Shown piece after piece: positions 50,733 through 62,193 of a stretch of 64,000 nucleotides of DNA. How positions within the stretch are numbered: position 1 is the stretch's first letter; every line of letters begins with the position of its first letter. The DNA is from Sistotremastrum niveocremeum HHB9708 (Eukaryota; Basidiomycota; Agaricomycetes; Sistotremastrales; Sistotremastraceae). The notes under the pieces were generated by a model. It was not told the origin of the DNA. It worked only from the letters and a program-made list of their open reading frames with translations, and did not search any database. Where the stretch lies: positions 620,001 to 684,000 of the forward strand of contig KV419396.1 of NCBI GenBank assembly GCA_001630475.1. Reading direction: 5' to 3'. The position numbers were made by a program, and so were the translations under genes.

Positions 50733-52023
50733 ATGCTGTCTAATCGCACCGCGGCTTTGGAAGTGCACAGCCTGTTTTATGGACATTTCGACGAGTCTCA
50801 CCATCAATATGCTACCGGTGTCGATCGCACTGGTACAGACACCCCAGCTCAGCTTCTGCAATCAACTGATAGAAGCAGTCTCAATGCCGCCTTTGAGAGA
50901 ATCTATGAACCCAATGCCAGTAAGTCCCGAGCATTCGTGATCAAAACATGATGACGGTCGCCCTACATTCGTGATTCATGACACGAGACTCACGTTCTCT
51001 CATCAATTATTTTGCAGTGTAAGCCTATCCTGGTCCTGGCCGAAGCAGATCGCTCACATCATTATCTGCTGATTCCCCGCATTCCGCTCATTCGTTCCGT
51101 CACACCCTTGCTCTCGCTCGCGCGCCAAAATGCCATCATTTTCGGCGAATTATTATGTTTTGTCTAATCTACGCTCGCTCGGCTACACACGCATCACAGA
51201 TACGAAAATCCATGGATATCAGCGAGTAATCGATGTATCATCAGGGACCTGAACGAGCTTGGCAAGAGGATGGGCTCGCTGGACGTGCCTCGGCCGTTTA
51301 CGATGCTGCTCGGACGGTGGCGAGGGAAGGGACAGTCAGCGGCCTGGTTCAAGGCATTACGTATCTGGAGCGAGCTTGGAGAAGTCTGCGAAAGCGAGAG
51401 CTTCGGTAAGTGGATCTGTGATGATCGCGCGGAAAAGACGTCTGACCCAATTTCCTAAACAAGATGGGACGCGAACGAGTGTGATCGAACACACGATGCA
51501 CGTCTTGCTACTGCCAGGCCTGCACACCGCCTCGCCCAATTCGCCGGGAACGTCAGAGGTGGTTCTGACAGAGAGTCAAGTGGAGATGGGAGTACTGGGT
51601 GGACGGGCGCTGGGGACTGTGTCGCGGCCGCAGCTGGTGGTGCCGTACGCGAATGTGACTGTGCCTGGTCGAAGCCCTCTGCATCTGCAGCTTCGGGTGA
51701 TAACGCGGCTGTCGTTTAACGAGCAAGGAAGAGTAGCACGACACCGGGACTTTGTTGACGTCAAAGATCTGTTGAGTCTAATTCCAGGAGCGGGAGCAGT
51801 TCAGTGGCTGGGGGCGACGGCAGCAGCGCGAGGGGTTGCGGTGGTTGGGGCCCTGATTCGAAGAGCGGGCGGGAGAGGGGGCCCGGACAGGGACAGGGGG
51901 CTGGAGACAGAAGACGAAGGTGAGTATGGGAGGGGACTGGGATTGAGTGGGTACGAGGCCGGGGCGCTGCTGGCTGGGCGGGAGAGGTCACCGCAGCGGG
52001 CGCCGGACGTGGATCGCGACTGA
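50733..52023 (+). CDS. Conserved fungal protein with possible NTF2-like fold, function unknown
   Basis: The readable pieces are SMLSNRTAALEVHSLFYGHF, AAFERIYEPNA, then YENPWISASNRCIIRDLNEL and GKRMGSLDVPRPFTMLLGRW, then KALRIWSELGEVCESESF spliced to DGTRTSVIEHTMHVLLLPGL, and finally LHLQLRVITRLSFNEQGRVA with RHRDFVDVKDLLSLIPG. The order and the final R-H-R-D-x-x-D-V-K-D-L motif resemble small NTF2/SnoaL-like domain proteins; I know no defined role. An Arg/Gly-rich tail ends VDRD. One exon junction between 50920 and 51210 cannot be read cleanly: the best donor (50922, phase 1) does not match the frame of the YENPW block. The start is uncertain (50733, or an upstream Met at 50565). Confidence 0.55.
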
Positions 52024-52581
52024 CGACGAGGAGCATAGGGTGCATATACGCCTGTACTATTAGTGTACGCTACGATACTCTGCTGTATTCGGAGAGGGCG
52101 GGGCCAAAGAAGGCTCGGCTGTGTGGACGATAATTACAGACGCCGAAGCCCCTGTTCGGCGGAAAAGAAGAGGGCAAAGGGCGAGAATGGATAAACCGCG
52201 GGAGAACGGGATCGAAGCTGAGTCGCGATGAAACAATATTCGACGCTTATCGAGCTTGTCGACCAAGTCTGAAACAACACCGTGCTCGTCGTCGTCGTCG
52301 TCGTTGCTCGCGCTGTCAGCGTCGTGCTCATTGGATGGGGATCGCTCGCCGTGATGGAGTCGATGACACGCAGCGACGGGCGGAGTGTGCGGCAGGCCCC
52401 GCGACCCGAGATAACGGTAGCCGGCAAATACTGACAAATACAAGGCAGTGCAACCGGCTTTGTTGGTTTGTATGTTCGTGTTTGGCGGCACTGCTGTCCC
52501 ACGCGTCGCGTACTAGAATCCTCGCATCCGGAATTTCCTATATCTGCAAGTAACTTATCCCTCTCCCCCTTCGTCTCTCTA
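52024..52581. other. Upstream region of the GATA-factor gene
   Basis: 558 bp without a supported gene. The last 100 bp before the ATG are pyrimidine-rich (CT-rich), as in many basidiomycete promoters. A short (CGT)6 tract lies at 52287-52304. A long minus-strand frame here overlaps low-complexity sequence and looks incidental. Confidence 0.5.
52287..52304 (+). repeat. (CGT)6 microsatellite
   Basis: Six tandem CGT units within the upstream region of the GATA-factor gene. Confidence 0.85.
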
Positions 52582-54117
52582 ATGGACTTTGACTCTCCCC
52601 CCTCGCTCTCCCTCTCGCCCTCTCCCCGCACCTCCGTCGACATCGACGACCTCGACGCCTACCTCCCCGACCCCTTCGCCATCCTCAATGACGCCCGCCC
52701 CAACCCCGCCCCCGCCCTTTGGCCGCCCTCCTTCTCCAACTCCTCCACTGCTATCTCTTCTGACAACTACCTCCACGACATGTTCAACGAGCCCATGAGA
52801 CAGGATTCAATCTCAGAGTCGTCCCACTCACACCTCACCCACCTTCCCCAGCCCTCTCTCTATCGTCCACCTTCAGAGTGGGCCATGGGCGGTGGCTTTG
52901 ACTCCAATACTGCTTTTTCTTCGTCTTCAAACGACTACCACTCGTACCAGCGAAGAGCGTCTTATCCTTATGCAAGACATGAAAACGAAAATATGGGCGT
53001 CCACGAGTACAACAACTCACAGACCCACCTCCCACTCTCTGCTGACCCCCTTGCTCTGCACCACCACGCGCCTCTCGATGAGTCTCCTCGTCACTATCTC
53101 GATTCACCCCATTCGTCTCTTCATGACTTTGACCACTCCGACTCGGTCAAATCCGAATCTCCCCTCGTTGTCCCTACACAGCACGTTCTTCCCCCAATGC
53201 CTCACATTTACCGACCCTCTTCCTCTCACTCCCAGGCGTCTTCAAATGGCTACCCTGGCTCCCAGCCCGTCGTTCACGTCATGCACACAGACGACGCGGC
53301 GAGCAAGGAGACTCAGTACCTGCGCCGTCGCTGTAACAACTGTCATACGACGGAACCGCCTTCCTGGCGACGATCGACCCTGAACCCCGGCAAAATTGTG
53401 AGCTACTTCTCCCCACACTTCTGCGTGGTCCAAGCGAGACTGACTTCTTGATTTTCCCAATAGGTGTGCAACAAGTGCGGTCTTTACGAGCGAACCCATC
53501 TCCGACCACGTCCCCATCGGTTCGACGAGCTCCGCGCAGGCAACCGCGCTCGTCGGGCCGCTACGACTTCTAGCATCAACGCCAAACTCTCTCCAAAAGC
53601 ACGACCTGTGGGCTCTCCCAATTTCGTGAAAAAGGAGCCGCGAGACTATGAGATGATGCAGCGACACAACATCGTCCGCCGTCCGAGCAACGCGAGCATC
53701 GTGTCGAGCGCGAGCGGAAACTCGGACTGGGACGACTCTGTCTCTGCATACAACTCGTCGACGCCGAGCTCTACCTATTCCTCCCCGATGATGTCCTCGT
53801 TCTCCATCCCAGGCATGCCGCGGTCAGCCTCTCCCACTGGTGCGCGCGAATTGGATATGCCGATCCGGCTACCCAACGCGCCGCTGTCGGATATTGCATC
53901 GATGCAGCAGACATCGCCAGGCACCAAGTCGCCGATGAAGTCTGCGACTTCACCCTACTACCCGTCGATCACATCTGATCACAGCGGGCGGCGGTACTCG
54001 CAGCCGGACAGGCGATACACGACGGGCAGTGCGCCGATCCCCCCACCGATGGTGGCGAGCGAGACTGGCTGGCACACTGTCGCGACTGACGACCGCGAGG
54101 CGAAAGTGGAGGCGTAG
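52582..54117 (+). CDS. GATA-type zinc-finger transcription factor (variant finger)
   Basis: Putative nuclear DNA-binding regulator. Two exons, joined across a short intron at about 53398-53463. The first exon is Ser/Pro/His-rich (MDFDSPPSLSLSPSPRTSVD onward) and ends at the zinc finger CNNCHTTEPPSWRRSTLNPG, which the second exon completes with VCNKCGLYERTHLRPRPHRF. The finger is C-x2-C-x19-C-x2-C, longer than the classic GATA x17/x18, with NPGK before the second Cys pair and an RTHLRPRP basic tail in place of the usual NACGL tail. The remainder is Ser/Pro-rich with RRPSNASIVSSASGNSDWDD. It ends REAKVEA. The start 52582 follows a CT-rich region; an in-frame upstream Met (52468) is less likely. 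Its targets are unknown. Confidence 0.85.
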
Positions 54118-55482
54118 AGTGCCCCGTTCGCCTCCGCATATAATAATCTATTCGTCGACGACGCCCAAGGCATCGACTTGTATTTGTTTCTTTTTATTCC
54201 CCCGTCATCCACTCATCTGTCGTATATTATTTCGTTCAAGTTTTGGCAGCCCCTTTGCTTTCCTCTCCATCTTGTGCATTTTGGTGATCTTTGTTATTGG
54301 ATATAGCCATGCACCATACGGCGCGCCCGTGCATTTATTTTATATATCTCTGCAGTAGTACAGGAAAAGAAAGTATAAGTTATTTATCTGCTCAGCATAT
54401 ATGTACCATAGTTGCTACACTTTTAACGAGTGCATTGAGAGACTGAAAGGGCAGTGGACCGAGTCGGACCGAGCCGAGGAGGTGAATCGGGAGGCCGTAG
54501 AGTGAGAGTGAGACAGGAGGGCAAAGTGAGTTCCTTGCTGTGTGCATGAATGCGACTAGGACGTCGAAGCACTCGAAGACGCTCAGCTAAGCGGCGAATT
54601 ACGAACTGGGTGAACAGATATCCCACCACGAATTTCCTTTTTCGGAACACAAGTGTTTCAGAAATTGATCCGTAGTCAACTCGTCATTTCCTTTGGCGGT
54701 GAGCTCGAGGTGGATACTGGACGTCGTTGCGCCACCGAGCTCAGCTCAACCGAGATTTCAATGTACTGTTAGTTGGCCAACGTGTCTGCAGTCGAGTACA
54801 TGCGTCAGGCACGAACAGAGTGCAAGTGCGCTGGCCGAGTCTGCGAACGCTTCCGAGGCAATGCGCCCGCTCGTTGGGGCCCTGTATGCTGCTTTCGATG
54901 CCGCACAGGGTCGTTGCATTGTCCCCTCGATCACGTACAGTTTAGGCTTCACAACGTCAGCATCTGAACGTGCCATACAAACTCTTCCCCAACCATCTCC
55001 GGCTTCTTACCTCCACCCTTATTCAATTAATATTAGAATTGTCGGGCTGTCTCAGTCGCCGTCGTGGAGTGCGCGTATGATCTACTGAGCAGCGCTGCCG
55101 CCTTGTGCTCGACTGTCTGCTTACCGAATTTTCCAGCTCTCGAGAGTTTTCAAGAAGCCGTTTCGTGCATGCGCCGTCGTCAGGGCGTAGGGAACCCACA
55201 TGTGAAAACTTTAGCCTGTCTTGTTCGATTGGACCGACCGAGCAAAGCCTATGTTCTTCTTCTTCCACGTCCCTTTTCTTTCTTCCCCATGTGCTACGAA
55301 TCCCCGATCGCCCAGACCTTGTATTTGCAAATGAACCCATCGAAAAACTCAATAGAACTCGCTCCCGCTAAGGTCTTTCCGCTACCCGATACCCGATTGC
55401 CGATCTCCGAACCCGTTTCCGGATCCGCTTCCGCTGCCGTCCAGCCCTGGCTCTCCGTGCTCAGATCTCCATCTCGCAGTGC
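54118..55482. other. 1.36-kb interval with unresolved coding potential
   Basis: It begins with the GATA-factor 3' region. No plus-strand gene is supported. On the minus strand some pieces look coding: [20 protein letters not shown] starting at 55500, and around 54758-54976 the stretch CAASKAAYRAPTSGRIASEA. They could belong to one small spliced minus-strand gene, but I could not join them by splice sites with confidence. The minus-strand ATG at 55500 would overlap the GatB start (55483), which argues against the model as drawn. Confidence 0.3.
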
Positions 55483-57538
55483 ATGTTCCACGTCAGACAT
55501 GCGACTCTGCTCCTGAACAATCGTCTAACTAGAGCATATGCAAGTGCGCCTGAACTGCGCTGGCCTGGTTGGGCCGTCGTTATAGGCATCGAGACGCACG
55601 TCCAGATCAAGAGCCGCCATAAATTATTTTCGAGTGCGCAGACTTGTCCTTGTTCTGAATTCATGCTGACCATATTCCCAAGATGGCACACATCCTAGCG
55701 CGCAGCTAGACGACTCGACCTCTGTACTCGCCCCCTTTGACCTCGCACTTCCCGGAGCGCTGCCTGTATGAATTTCCCCGGCATCGCCTGCGCTCGGCCT
55801 TTGTACACCCGTATTCACTCCTGCTCAAGGTCCTCAACAGAGTTTGCGTTCAACTTGGCATCCGCGCTGCCATCGCTCTACGTGCAAACTGTCAGAGATG
55901 GTCTTCCTTTGACCGCAAGCATTACTTCTACCCTGATTTGCCCGCCGGCTTTCAAATTACACAGCATTATCGCAAGTCTCTTATCCAGCGTTTAACCTCC
56001 AATCTAACCTTATCCTCTTTATTTTATAGACCCCTTTGCAAAGGGCGGATCGCTCGCCATTTGGCCGGACAAGGTGATTCGAATTGAACAAATACAGTTG
56101 GAACAGGTATGTGCTCTGAGGCTCCTACATTCGGGTATTCATATGTGTTGGTCAGGACACTGCAAAGACAACCCATTTACCCAGAGAAACGTTGGTAGAC
56201 TATGGCCGCGCAGGTGTGGGCCTGCTCGAAATTGTTAGCCGACCTGACATGAGGTTGAAATTCCGATTAACATCCTCGCCCTTTCTCATTTTCCTATAGG
56301 TCTCCTGAAGAAGCTACAGCATATGTCAAGACACTCCAACATGTGCTCAGAAGTATTGGCGTTTCCGATGGAAATATGGAAGACGTTTGAATTTCTATTT
56401 ATTGTTGTCAGAAACCCTTTGACGCTGGACTAGGGCTCGCTGCGCTGCGACGTCAACGTTTCCGTTAATCGGCCAGGCGAACAATTCGGCACCCGTTGTG
56501 AAATTAAGAATCTGAACAGTCTGAAGAATATGACCTTGGCCCTCAGCACGTCTCCCTACTCTATTCTAGGGCATCTGACTCATCTCAAATAGACTGTGAA
56601 ATTAAACGACACGTCGACCTGCTCGAGCGAGGCGAAAGCGTTGTCCAAGAAACGAGAGGATTCAACGAGGACACCGTCGAGACGTTCACTCTTCGTCGAA
56701 AGGAAGATGCTCCAGATTATCGATACATGCCAGACCCTAATATCCCGCCCCTGATCATCACCGAGGTAAACTCCAGCGCTTCATATCCGTCCCGCTCGGA
56801 TCATGCCTATGCTTATTTTCATGTATAGAGTGATGTTCGGGCAGTTAGAGAAGCGATGCCGCAAGTGCCTGAAGAGATCCGCGAGCGACTCGTGGAGCAG
56901 GGTCTTCCGGATCGTGATATTAACGTTTTGTTATCGATCGATTCGGGTGCGACGGTGGGATTTGACGGGCACGTTAGTGATGGTGCTGTCACGTATTTCA
57001 CTGAGGTGTCGAAGGGACGGAGTCCCAGAGTCGTCTTGAATTGGTTAGTTGTTTTTGGATAGTGGTTTCGGAGCTGATGGCGTTTAGGATCGTGCATGAA
57101 CTGCTTGGACAGTTGGTTTTCCATAAGCTTTCGTTTGCGGAGAACCCTTTGTCGGCTACGCAGCTTGGCGAGTTGATTGATTTGGTGACCGCTGAGACCA
57201 TAACTAGTGAGCCTGGCGTTCTCGTAGTCTTCGGGCGAGTATCGATTATGTTTTTAGCCCGAGCAGGGAAAGACGTTCTCAGACAGATCATTCGCTCACG
57301 CACAGAACTTCGAGTGAAGGACATCGTGCGGGAGATGGGTCTACTCCTCGACACGTCCAGTCTAGAAGAATATTGCGCCGCTGCTATTGCTGCGCTCCCT
57401 TCAGAGGCCGACGCTGTGAGAGGTGGAAACCCCAAGCCCTTGAACAAGCTTATAGGCTATGTCATGCGACAAAGCAAAGGTGCCATGCGTCCCGACAAGA
57501 CTTCCGAGTGTCTTCAAAAGTTACTCTCAAGTGGCTAA
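55483..57538 (+). CDS. PET112: Mitochondrial glutamyl-tRNA(Gln) amidotransferase subunit B (GatB)
   Basis: Part of the GatFAB complex that converts mis-acylated Glu-tRNA(Gln) to Gln-tRNA(Gln) in mitochondria. [20 protein letters not shown] is a presequence, then [20 protein letters not shown] is the GatB N-terminal signature. Later: [18 protein letters not shown], the phosphoribosyl/ATP-binding block [51 protein letters not shown] and the tail domain [20 protein letters not shown], ending LLSSG. Introns number about nine, roughly 45-70 nt. A plausible in-frame junction [14 protein letters not shown] follows the first exon. Convergent with the thioredoxin-fold gene (55 bp apart). Confidence 0.93.
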
Positions 57539-57593
57539 ACTAGGAAACACATTTTAATTTGACTATCTTGTACAGCTTCTCACTACTTTATCA

Positions 57594-58522
57594 TTATACA
57601 GTCACCTTTTGCTCGAAGAATTTCTCCCACTCTTCAGTTCCCCAAGAGCTACTTACATCTCCAGCGACCAGGCCATCCCAAAGAACGGTCGGGGACACAT
57701 GGATCCCGTTCTGCCTAGAATATTTGACTGGGGACTTATCAGCATTCGCTCAGATAAACAAGGGACCGGACGCAGCTGGTGTATTTCAGTTCTTCAGTAA
57801 CCGCTGTGCCGCCGTTTGGAGTACTCTTCAACAACAACAAGTCGTTCACTTTAGCAGCTTGGTCTTCGGTGAGGACAGTTGCGGAGAGTTTCGCCAGTTT
57901 CTCTCGAATTTGGACTGCTGTCAATTTGGACGCGGGGATATCGAAGTATTCCTGCTGGACTTCGAATAGCTGGAGGTGGGTTGAACATGTGGTAGCATAA
58001 GGGAATTCTCGGAAGCCCACCTTGAGACTGAACGGCCAAAAGTTCTCTGGAGAGACTCTCGCTACCTGTCGATGACGCGATTGATTGGCCCTTTCGGAAC
58101 GGGTAATCTGCAGGATCACGCACTGCTAGGCCGGCCTCGTGGACGAACGTGGACGATCCGTGCCATGGCTGGACTTGATTGCGAAATATGACCTTGACCT
58201 TCCCTCCATATTTGCCTAGAATCCATGTCGCACCATGCTGCAAGAGATGTCGAGAAGTCTGCACTTACCGTTGGGTGCGATCAAGGGTTTCACAGAGGTC
58301 TCCATTGCCTTGGCGAGCTTAGCACTGTGGTCGCTGTTGATTATCGTCCTGGATTAATTGGAAGTATATAACCTGTAGGGGCATATATAGTCCACTATAT
58401 GCAGAAATTCACTTAGCATTCTCGATGAGAGGCACCCAACGCCTACCAAAGAAATCGAGCGTATGAGGCGCATCGATAGGACCTGCAATTATCAGAGAAC
58501 GGAGCGAGGGTTGCAAAGCCAT
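57594..58522 (-). CDS. DsbA/thioredoxin-fold oxidoreductase-like protein
   Basis: It starts MALQPSLRSLIIAGPIDAPH, then TLDFF, a segment whose splicing is ambiguous, then TIINSDHSAKLAKAMETSVK, GKYGGKVKVIFRNQVQPWHG, SSTFVHEAGLAV, VARVSPENFWPFSLK, QEYFDIPASKLTAVQIREKL and finally GIHVSPTVLWDGLVAGDVSS. VSPTVLWDG is the cis-Pro region of the DsbA-like thioredoxin fold (related to HCCA isomerase/GST-kappa). Two splice models keep the frame at the position of the redox motif: a 64-nt intron (58349-58412) gives GRRWVPLIENAK, while introns 58395-58446 plus 58349-58372 (24 nt) give VDYICPYR, with a Cys-Pro motif. The first is the ordinary model; the second keeps the active-site cysteine. It ends EQKVTV. 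Confidence 0.75.
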
Positions 58523-58616
58523 GATGGTTGAGGGTTAAGATAACTTGAATGTGATGTCACGAACGGCTTCACGCGGTTCTAAATACTCTTCGGCGCAGGA
58601 CCGCGCGCTCTGAACG

Positions 58617-60272
58617 ATGCTATTTCATCAATATGTTATGGCCATAGCAAATGCAGTCCGCGACGAGGACGGACAACGACTAGCCGCTCTCGTTCGTATT
58701 TCAGGACAGGAAGCTGTCAACCTCCTGCGCGACTTACGCGACAGTCGAGTGAGTTCTCGTCACCGAAGGCAGCGTCTCAACCGGTCGGATGCCAATGTAT
58801 CCCTCAGCGCACTTCTCTTGCTCGTTTCTCGTCTAGCATCGTTGATCCTTGGGGTGAAATTGCCATCGCCCATGTCCAAGTCCTTGTCAATATCGAAGAC
58901 AAAAATTTCGTCGAGTCGTATCGAGAACAGGCGGCATTGCTCAAGTGAGCTTTTCAACGTGATCATTCTTCGACGAGATGTTGACTCGTATCTCCTTCGT
59001 GGTAGTCTGTTTTTGCGCTTCTTCGTCACCAAAAGCGGATGGACGTTGCCAGTCCTCTATACGGTACTTCGAGATTTGAGAGAACTGTCTGACAAGGTAT
59101 GGCTATATGCCCTCTCCAATTTCTCTAGGACATGCGAACTCTCTCTAGTCGGATCAGATGGAAAAATCGCAGACTGGGAAGGCTGTAACAAAATGGCGAG
59201 AAGATGCTGCGCGCATTTGCAACAAGGCATTTAGCAGCTGCGTCACTGACAGGTATTTGCATATCGTCTGATTGAATTATTTCTGACATTCACTCTTCCA
59301 GATCATCAGCACCGGAAGACTCACGAAAATGGGGGATATATTATACTGTTGGTTTAGTTCTCAAAAGTTATTTCAAGGTATATTGTTTCCGTTACCGTTT
59401 CGAAAAGGTACTGAAAACGTCTAGGTGCAAAGAACTTCTCTTTCACGCAACGTCATCCGAGCCTTGAAAGCAAATAATGACATCCCACCTCTCACTGAAT
59501 ATCCGCGCGCCCATCAAGTAACCTATAAATATTATCTTGGGATGTTGAGTTTCCTCAATGAGGACTATGAACAGGTATCTCTTCTTTTTCAACTGCCTAC
59601 TGTTTGACAAATCATCATAGGCCGAGCAAGAGCTGACTCAGGCGTTCTATCTTTGTCACTGTCAAGCACAGAGCAATCTTGAGTACGCCTTGGCTACTCT
59701 GCTATGCACAAGCTCATGTCGGTCTGGCTTTCAAGGCGTATACTCACCTATCTACTCCCTCTGAGACTGCTCCGTGGCCATCTCCCGTCCGATGAACTCT
59801 CATTCAGATTTCCAGCGCTGAAAGCACTCTGTGATCCCTTCATTAATGCAATCAGAAAAGGAGACTTGAAACAGTTTGATGATGCACTGAACGAAACTGC
59901 CACACAGAAACGACTACTGGATCTTGGTTTGTATCTGGTCTTTGAGAAAGCTCGAGAAATCTGCATACGTTGTCTGTTCCGACGAATGTCAGTGCTTCTA
60001 GTCGCAGTGCTCTGCTCCTTCTGAAGTTGCTTGTGCTCAGGTGGATTAGCGGTACTTCCAAAGGTACCCGAATACCCATCGCCATGTTCCATGCAAGCCT
60101 TCGAGTGTCAGGTCAAGATATTCCTGTGGAAGAGGCTGAGTGTATAGTAGCAAACATGATTTTCAAAGGTTTCATGCGTGGCTATGTCTCTCACGAGAAA
60201 CAAATGGTGGTTCTAGCGCAGACGAATTCGTTTCCGAAGTTGTCCACGCGTGCAAACCCCTTTGCATATTAA
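58617..60272 (+). CDS. PCI-domain protein, PCID2/CSN12 (Thp1-like)
   Basis: PCID2/CSN12 proteins belong to TREX-2-like mRNA-export or COP9-associated complexes and bind nucleic acid through a PCI-winged-helix domain. Start MLFHQYVMAIANAVRDEDGQ, with AALVRISGQEAVNLLRDL. The middle has TRVTYKYYLGMLSFLNEDYE-type TPR-like sequence, then ERILTYLLPLRLLRGHLPSD and FPALKALCDPFINAIRKGDL K. The PCI winged helix gives LLDLGLYLVFEKAREICIRC, IPIAMFHASLRVSGQDIPVE and EAECIVANMIFKGFMRGYVS. The tail PFAY ends the protein. About ten introns. It is divergent from the thioredoxin-fold gene by 94 bp. Confidence 0.85.
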
Positions 60273-60437
60273 ATCTGTTGTAGCTGTCATTTTAATCCAA
60301 TGGCTCTGTTTGTTCTCGCTAGACGCGCTCCCTTGGTGGCGGTGCACTTTCTAAGAGAAGACCTCGATCACACAACCTGCATGGGACCTTTGAAAGCAGT
60401 GATGGTCGACATCTGACCTGCTCTCGTCTGATCCAGG

Positions 60438-62097
60438 ATGGGGAACTCGTCTTCAAGTCAAATAGCTCTGAATTCAGAGCCGTCGAGCCCACAAGAGACC
60501 GTTGCGGGATCTGATCAACGGCCATTAGGCCAGACGCCTGCTGGCGAGCCCGTATCTACCGTCCAGCATCCTGGTGAACGCTCCGATAATCGTCCTCGAA
60601 GAGCTACACGTACATCCTTGGGTTCACTTCAGGATCTCAGAGGTCGGCTTATGCGAGGGCGAACCATGACTATAGGATCTGCTCGGTTCGTTGCACCTCC
60701 CCCGTATACAGCTGAACCTGCGGCAATCCCGGCGCAGTCCTCAAGCTCTAGTTCAACGCCGAGTGTACCATCTGGACCTACTCAGTTGCCCCCAGGGTGG
60801 CCTGCTACAGGTCAAGCGCGAGATGCCGCCCTTGCATCCAGTTCTGCCGTTTCAGCCCCAGGTCCCAGCCCACGAGTTCCTGAGTTGACAGTAAACGTCT
60901 CAGCAGATCGTATACAAACCCCTCCGGTCGACACGAACCCTTTCAGACGCCTTCAAAACGCCTCAGTCAATAGCGCTCGAGATGTTAGAGGGGTTCGCTT
61001 CTCGTCAACTCCTGGGTCTGGATCATCAACGCCTTATGTTCAAAGCCCAGTATCTCCACAGGCCTCAATGCTGGTCCCATCATCATCGGACGGCAGGCGA
61101 CGAACATCTGTTAGACGAGCTACACGCGAAGATCCTCTGGATATGCTGAAAAGGTGAGTTGTTATCATGACTACTTGTTTATACGCTGAAATCGATCGTC
61201 CCAGATACAAGACCGTCATAGTGGTCGATGATTCCAGCTCCATGGAAGGTGAGTTGTGGATTGAAGTAGGTGGAGATTATACATCCTCATTTCGCCGATT
61301 GTTCTTACCTGGCATATAGGCTCGTGAAGCATTGGCAGCCTTGGCGCAGAAGGCCCAACAATATACTGATGATGGCATCGATGTTCATTTCTTGAACGAC
61401 GAGAAAGTCGGGCTCAATATGCAGGTACCAACCATCACTATATTGTGTCCGTTCGTACTCAGCAGTTCTGCTAGAGCGCATCTGCAATCGAGCGACTCTT
61501 CGATAGCGTGCGCCCGATGGGCATCACGCCTACCGGAGAAAAACTTGAAGACCTCTTGTTGGCTTACATGTTGAAACTCGAGCGCTGGAAAGAGATTCAA
61601 TTCATCGACAACGATATCAAGAAAGAAGAGGTCATCAAGCCTATCAACTATATTGTCATTACTGACGGTGCTCCTAGTATGCCCTACCTTCTCTGTGTTC
61701 CCGTGCATGCGCTTATCTGACGCCATGGCAGCTGATGATCCCGAAAGCGTTATCGTTTCTGTCGCTAGAAGATTAGATGCTGGTAATTGGCCGTTGACAC
61801 AAGTCGGCATTCAGTTCTTCCAGATCGGCGACGACCCCGAGGCTACAGAAGCACTGCAACAGTTGGATGATAACTTGTCAACTAAGCACCAGATCCGAGT
61901 AAGATCAATATTTGCGCCCTGGCATCTCTGACATGGATCTAGGACATCGTGGATACTACTCCCTATTCGGGGCAAGTAACCGCTGAACTCATTGCGAAAG
62001 CTTTGCTCGGTGGTATCAACAAGAGAATGGATGTGAGCGCGTTTATTTTAAGTTTGACCCTCATTAGCTTATCAGTGTTCAGCGGAAACAAATGTGA
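60438..62097 (+). CDS. N-myristoylation-motif vWA-domain protein
   Basis: The N-terminus MGNSSSSQ fits the N-myristoylation consensus (G2, S6), so the protein may be membrane-attached. About 200 Ser/Pro-rich residues follow, including PPPYTAEP, a PPxY motif able to bind Nedd4/Rsp5-type WW domains. The vWA domain starts at DMLKR, spliced to YKTVIVVDDSSSMEG, which contains the MIDAS DxSxS (DDSSS). The domain continues REALAALAQKAQQYTDDGID, a TPTGEKLE Thr/Asp region, NYIVITDGAP and VGIQFFQIGDDPEATEALQQ. The last exon is RKQM, stop at 62095-62097. Basidiomycetes carry many such vWA proteins; the role is unknown, and the PPxY may link it to ubiquitin sorting. Confidence 0.82.
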
Positions 62098-62193
62098 CTG
62101 TAACTTGTAACTTATTCAATAGGATGTACTTATTGCATGTTGTATTTGTATATCGGTATGTTATCGTACAGGTGGCGTTCACTGTCACAACCA

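Noticed and set aside
52060-52643. Minus-strand frames with an acidic run upstream of the GATA gene
   Set aside because: The acidic run comes from a (CGT)n tract and the frames overlap the CT-rich promoter and the start of the GATA gene.
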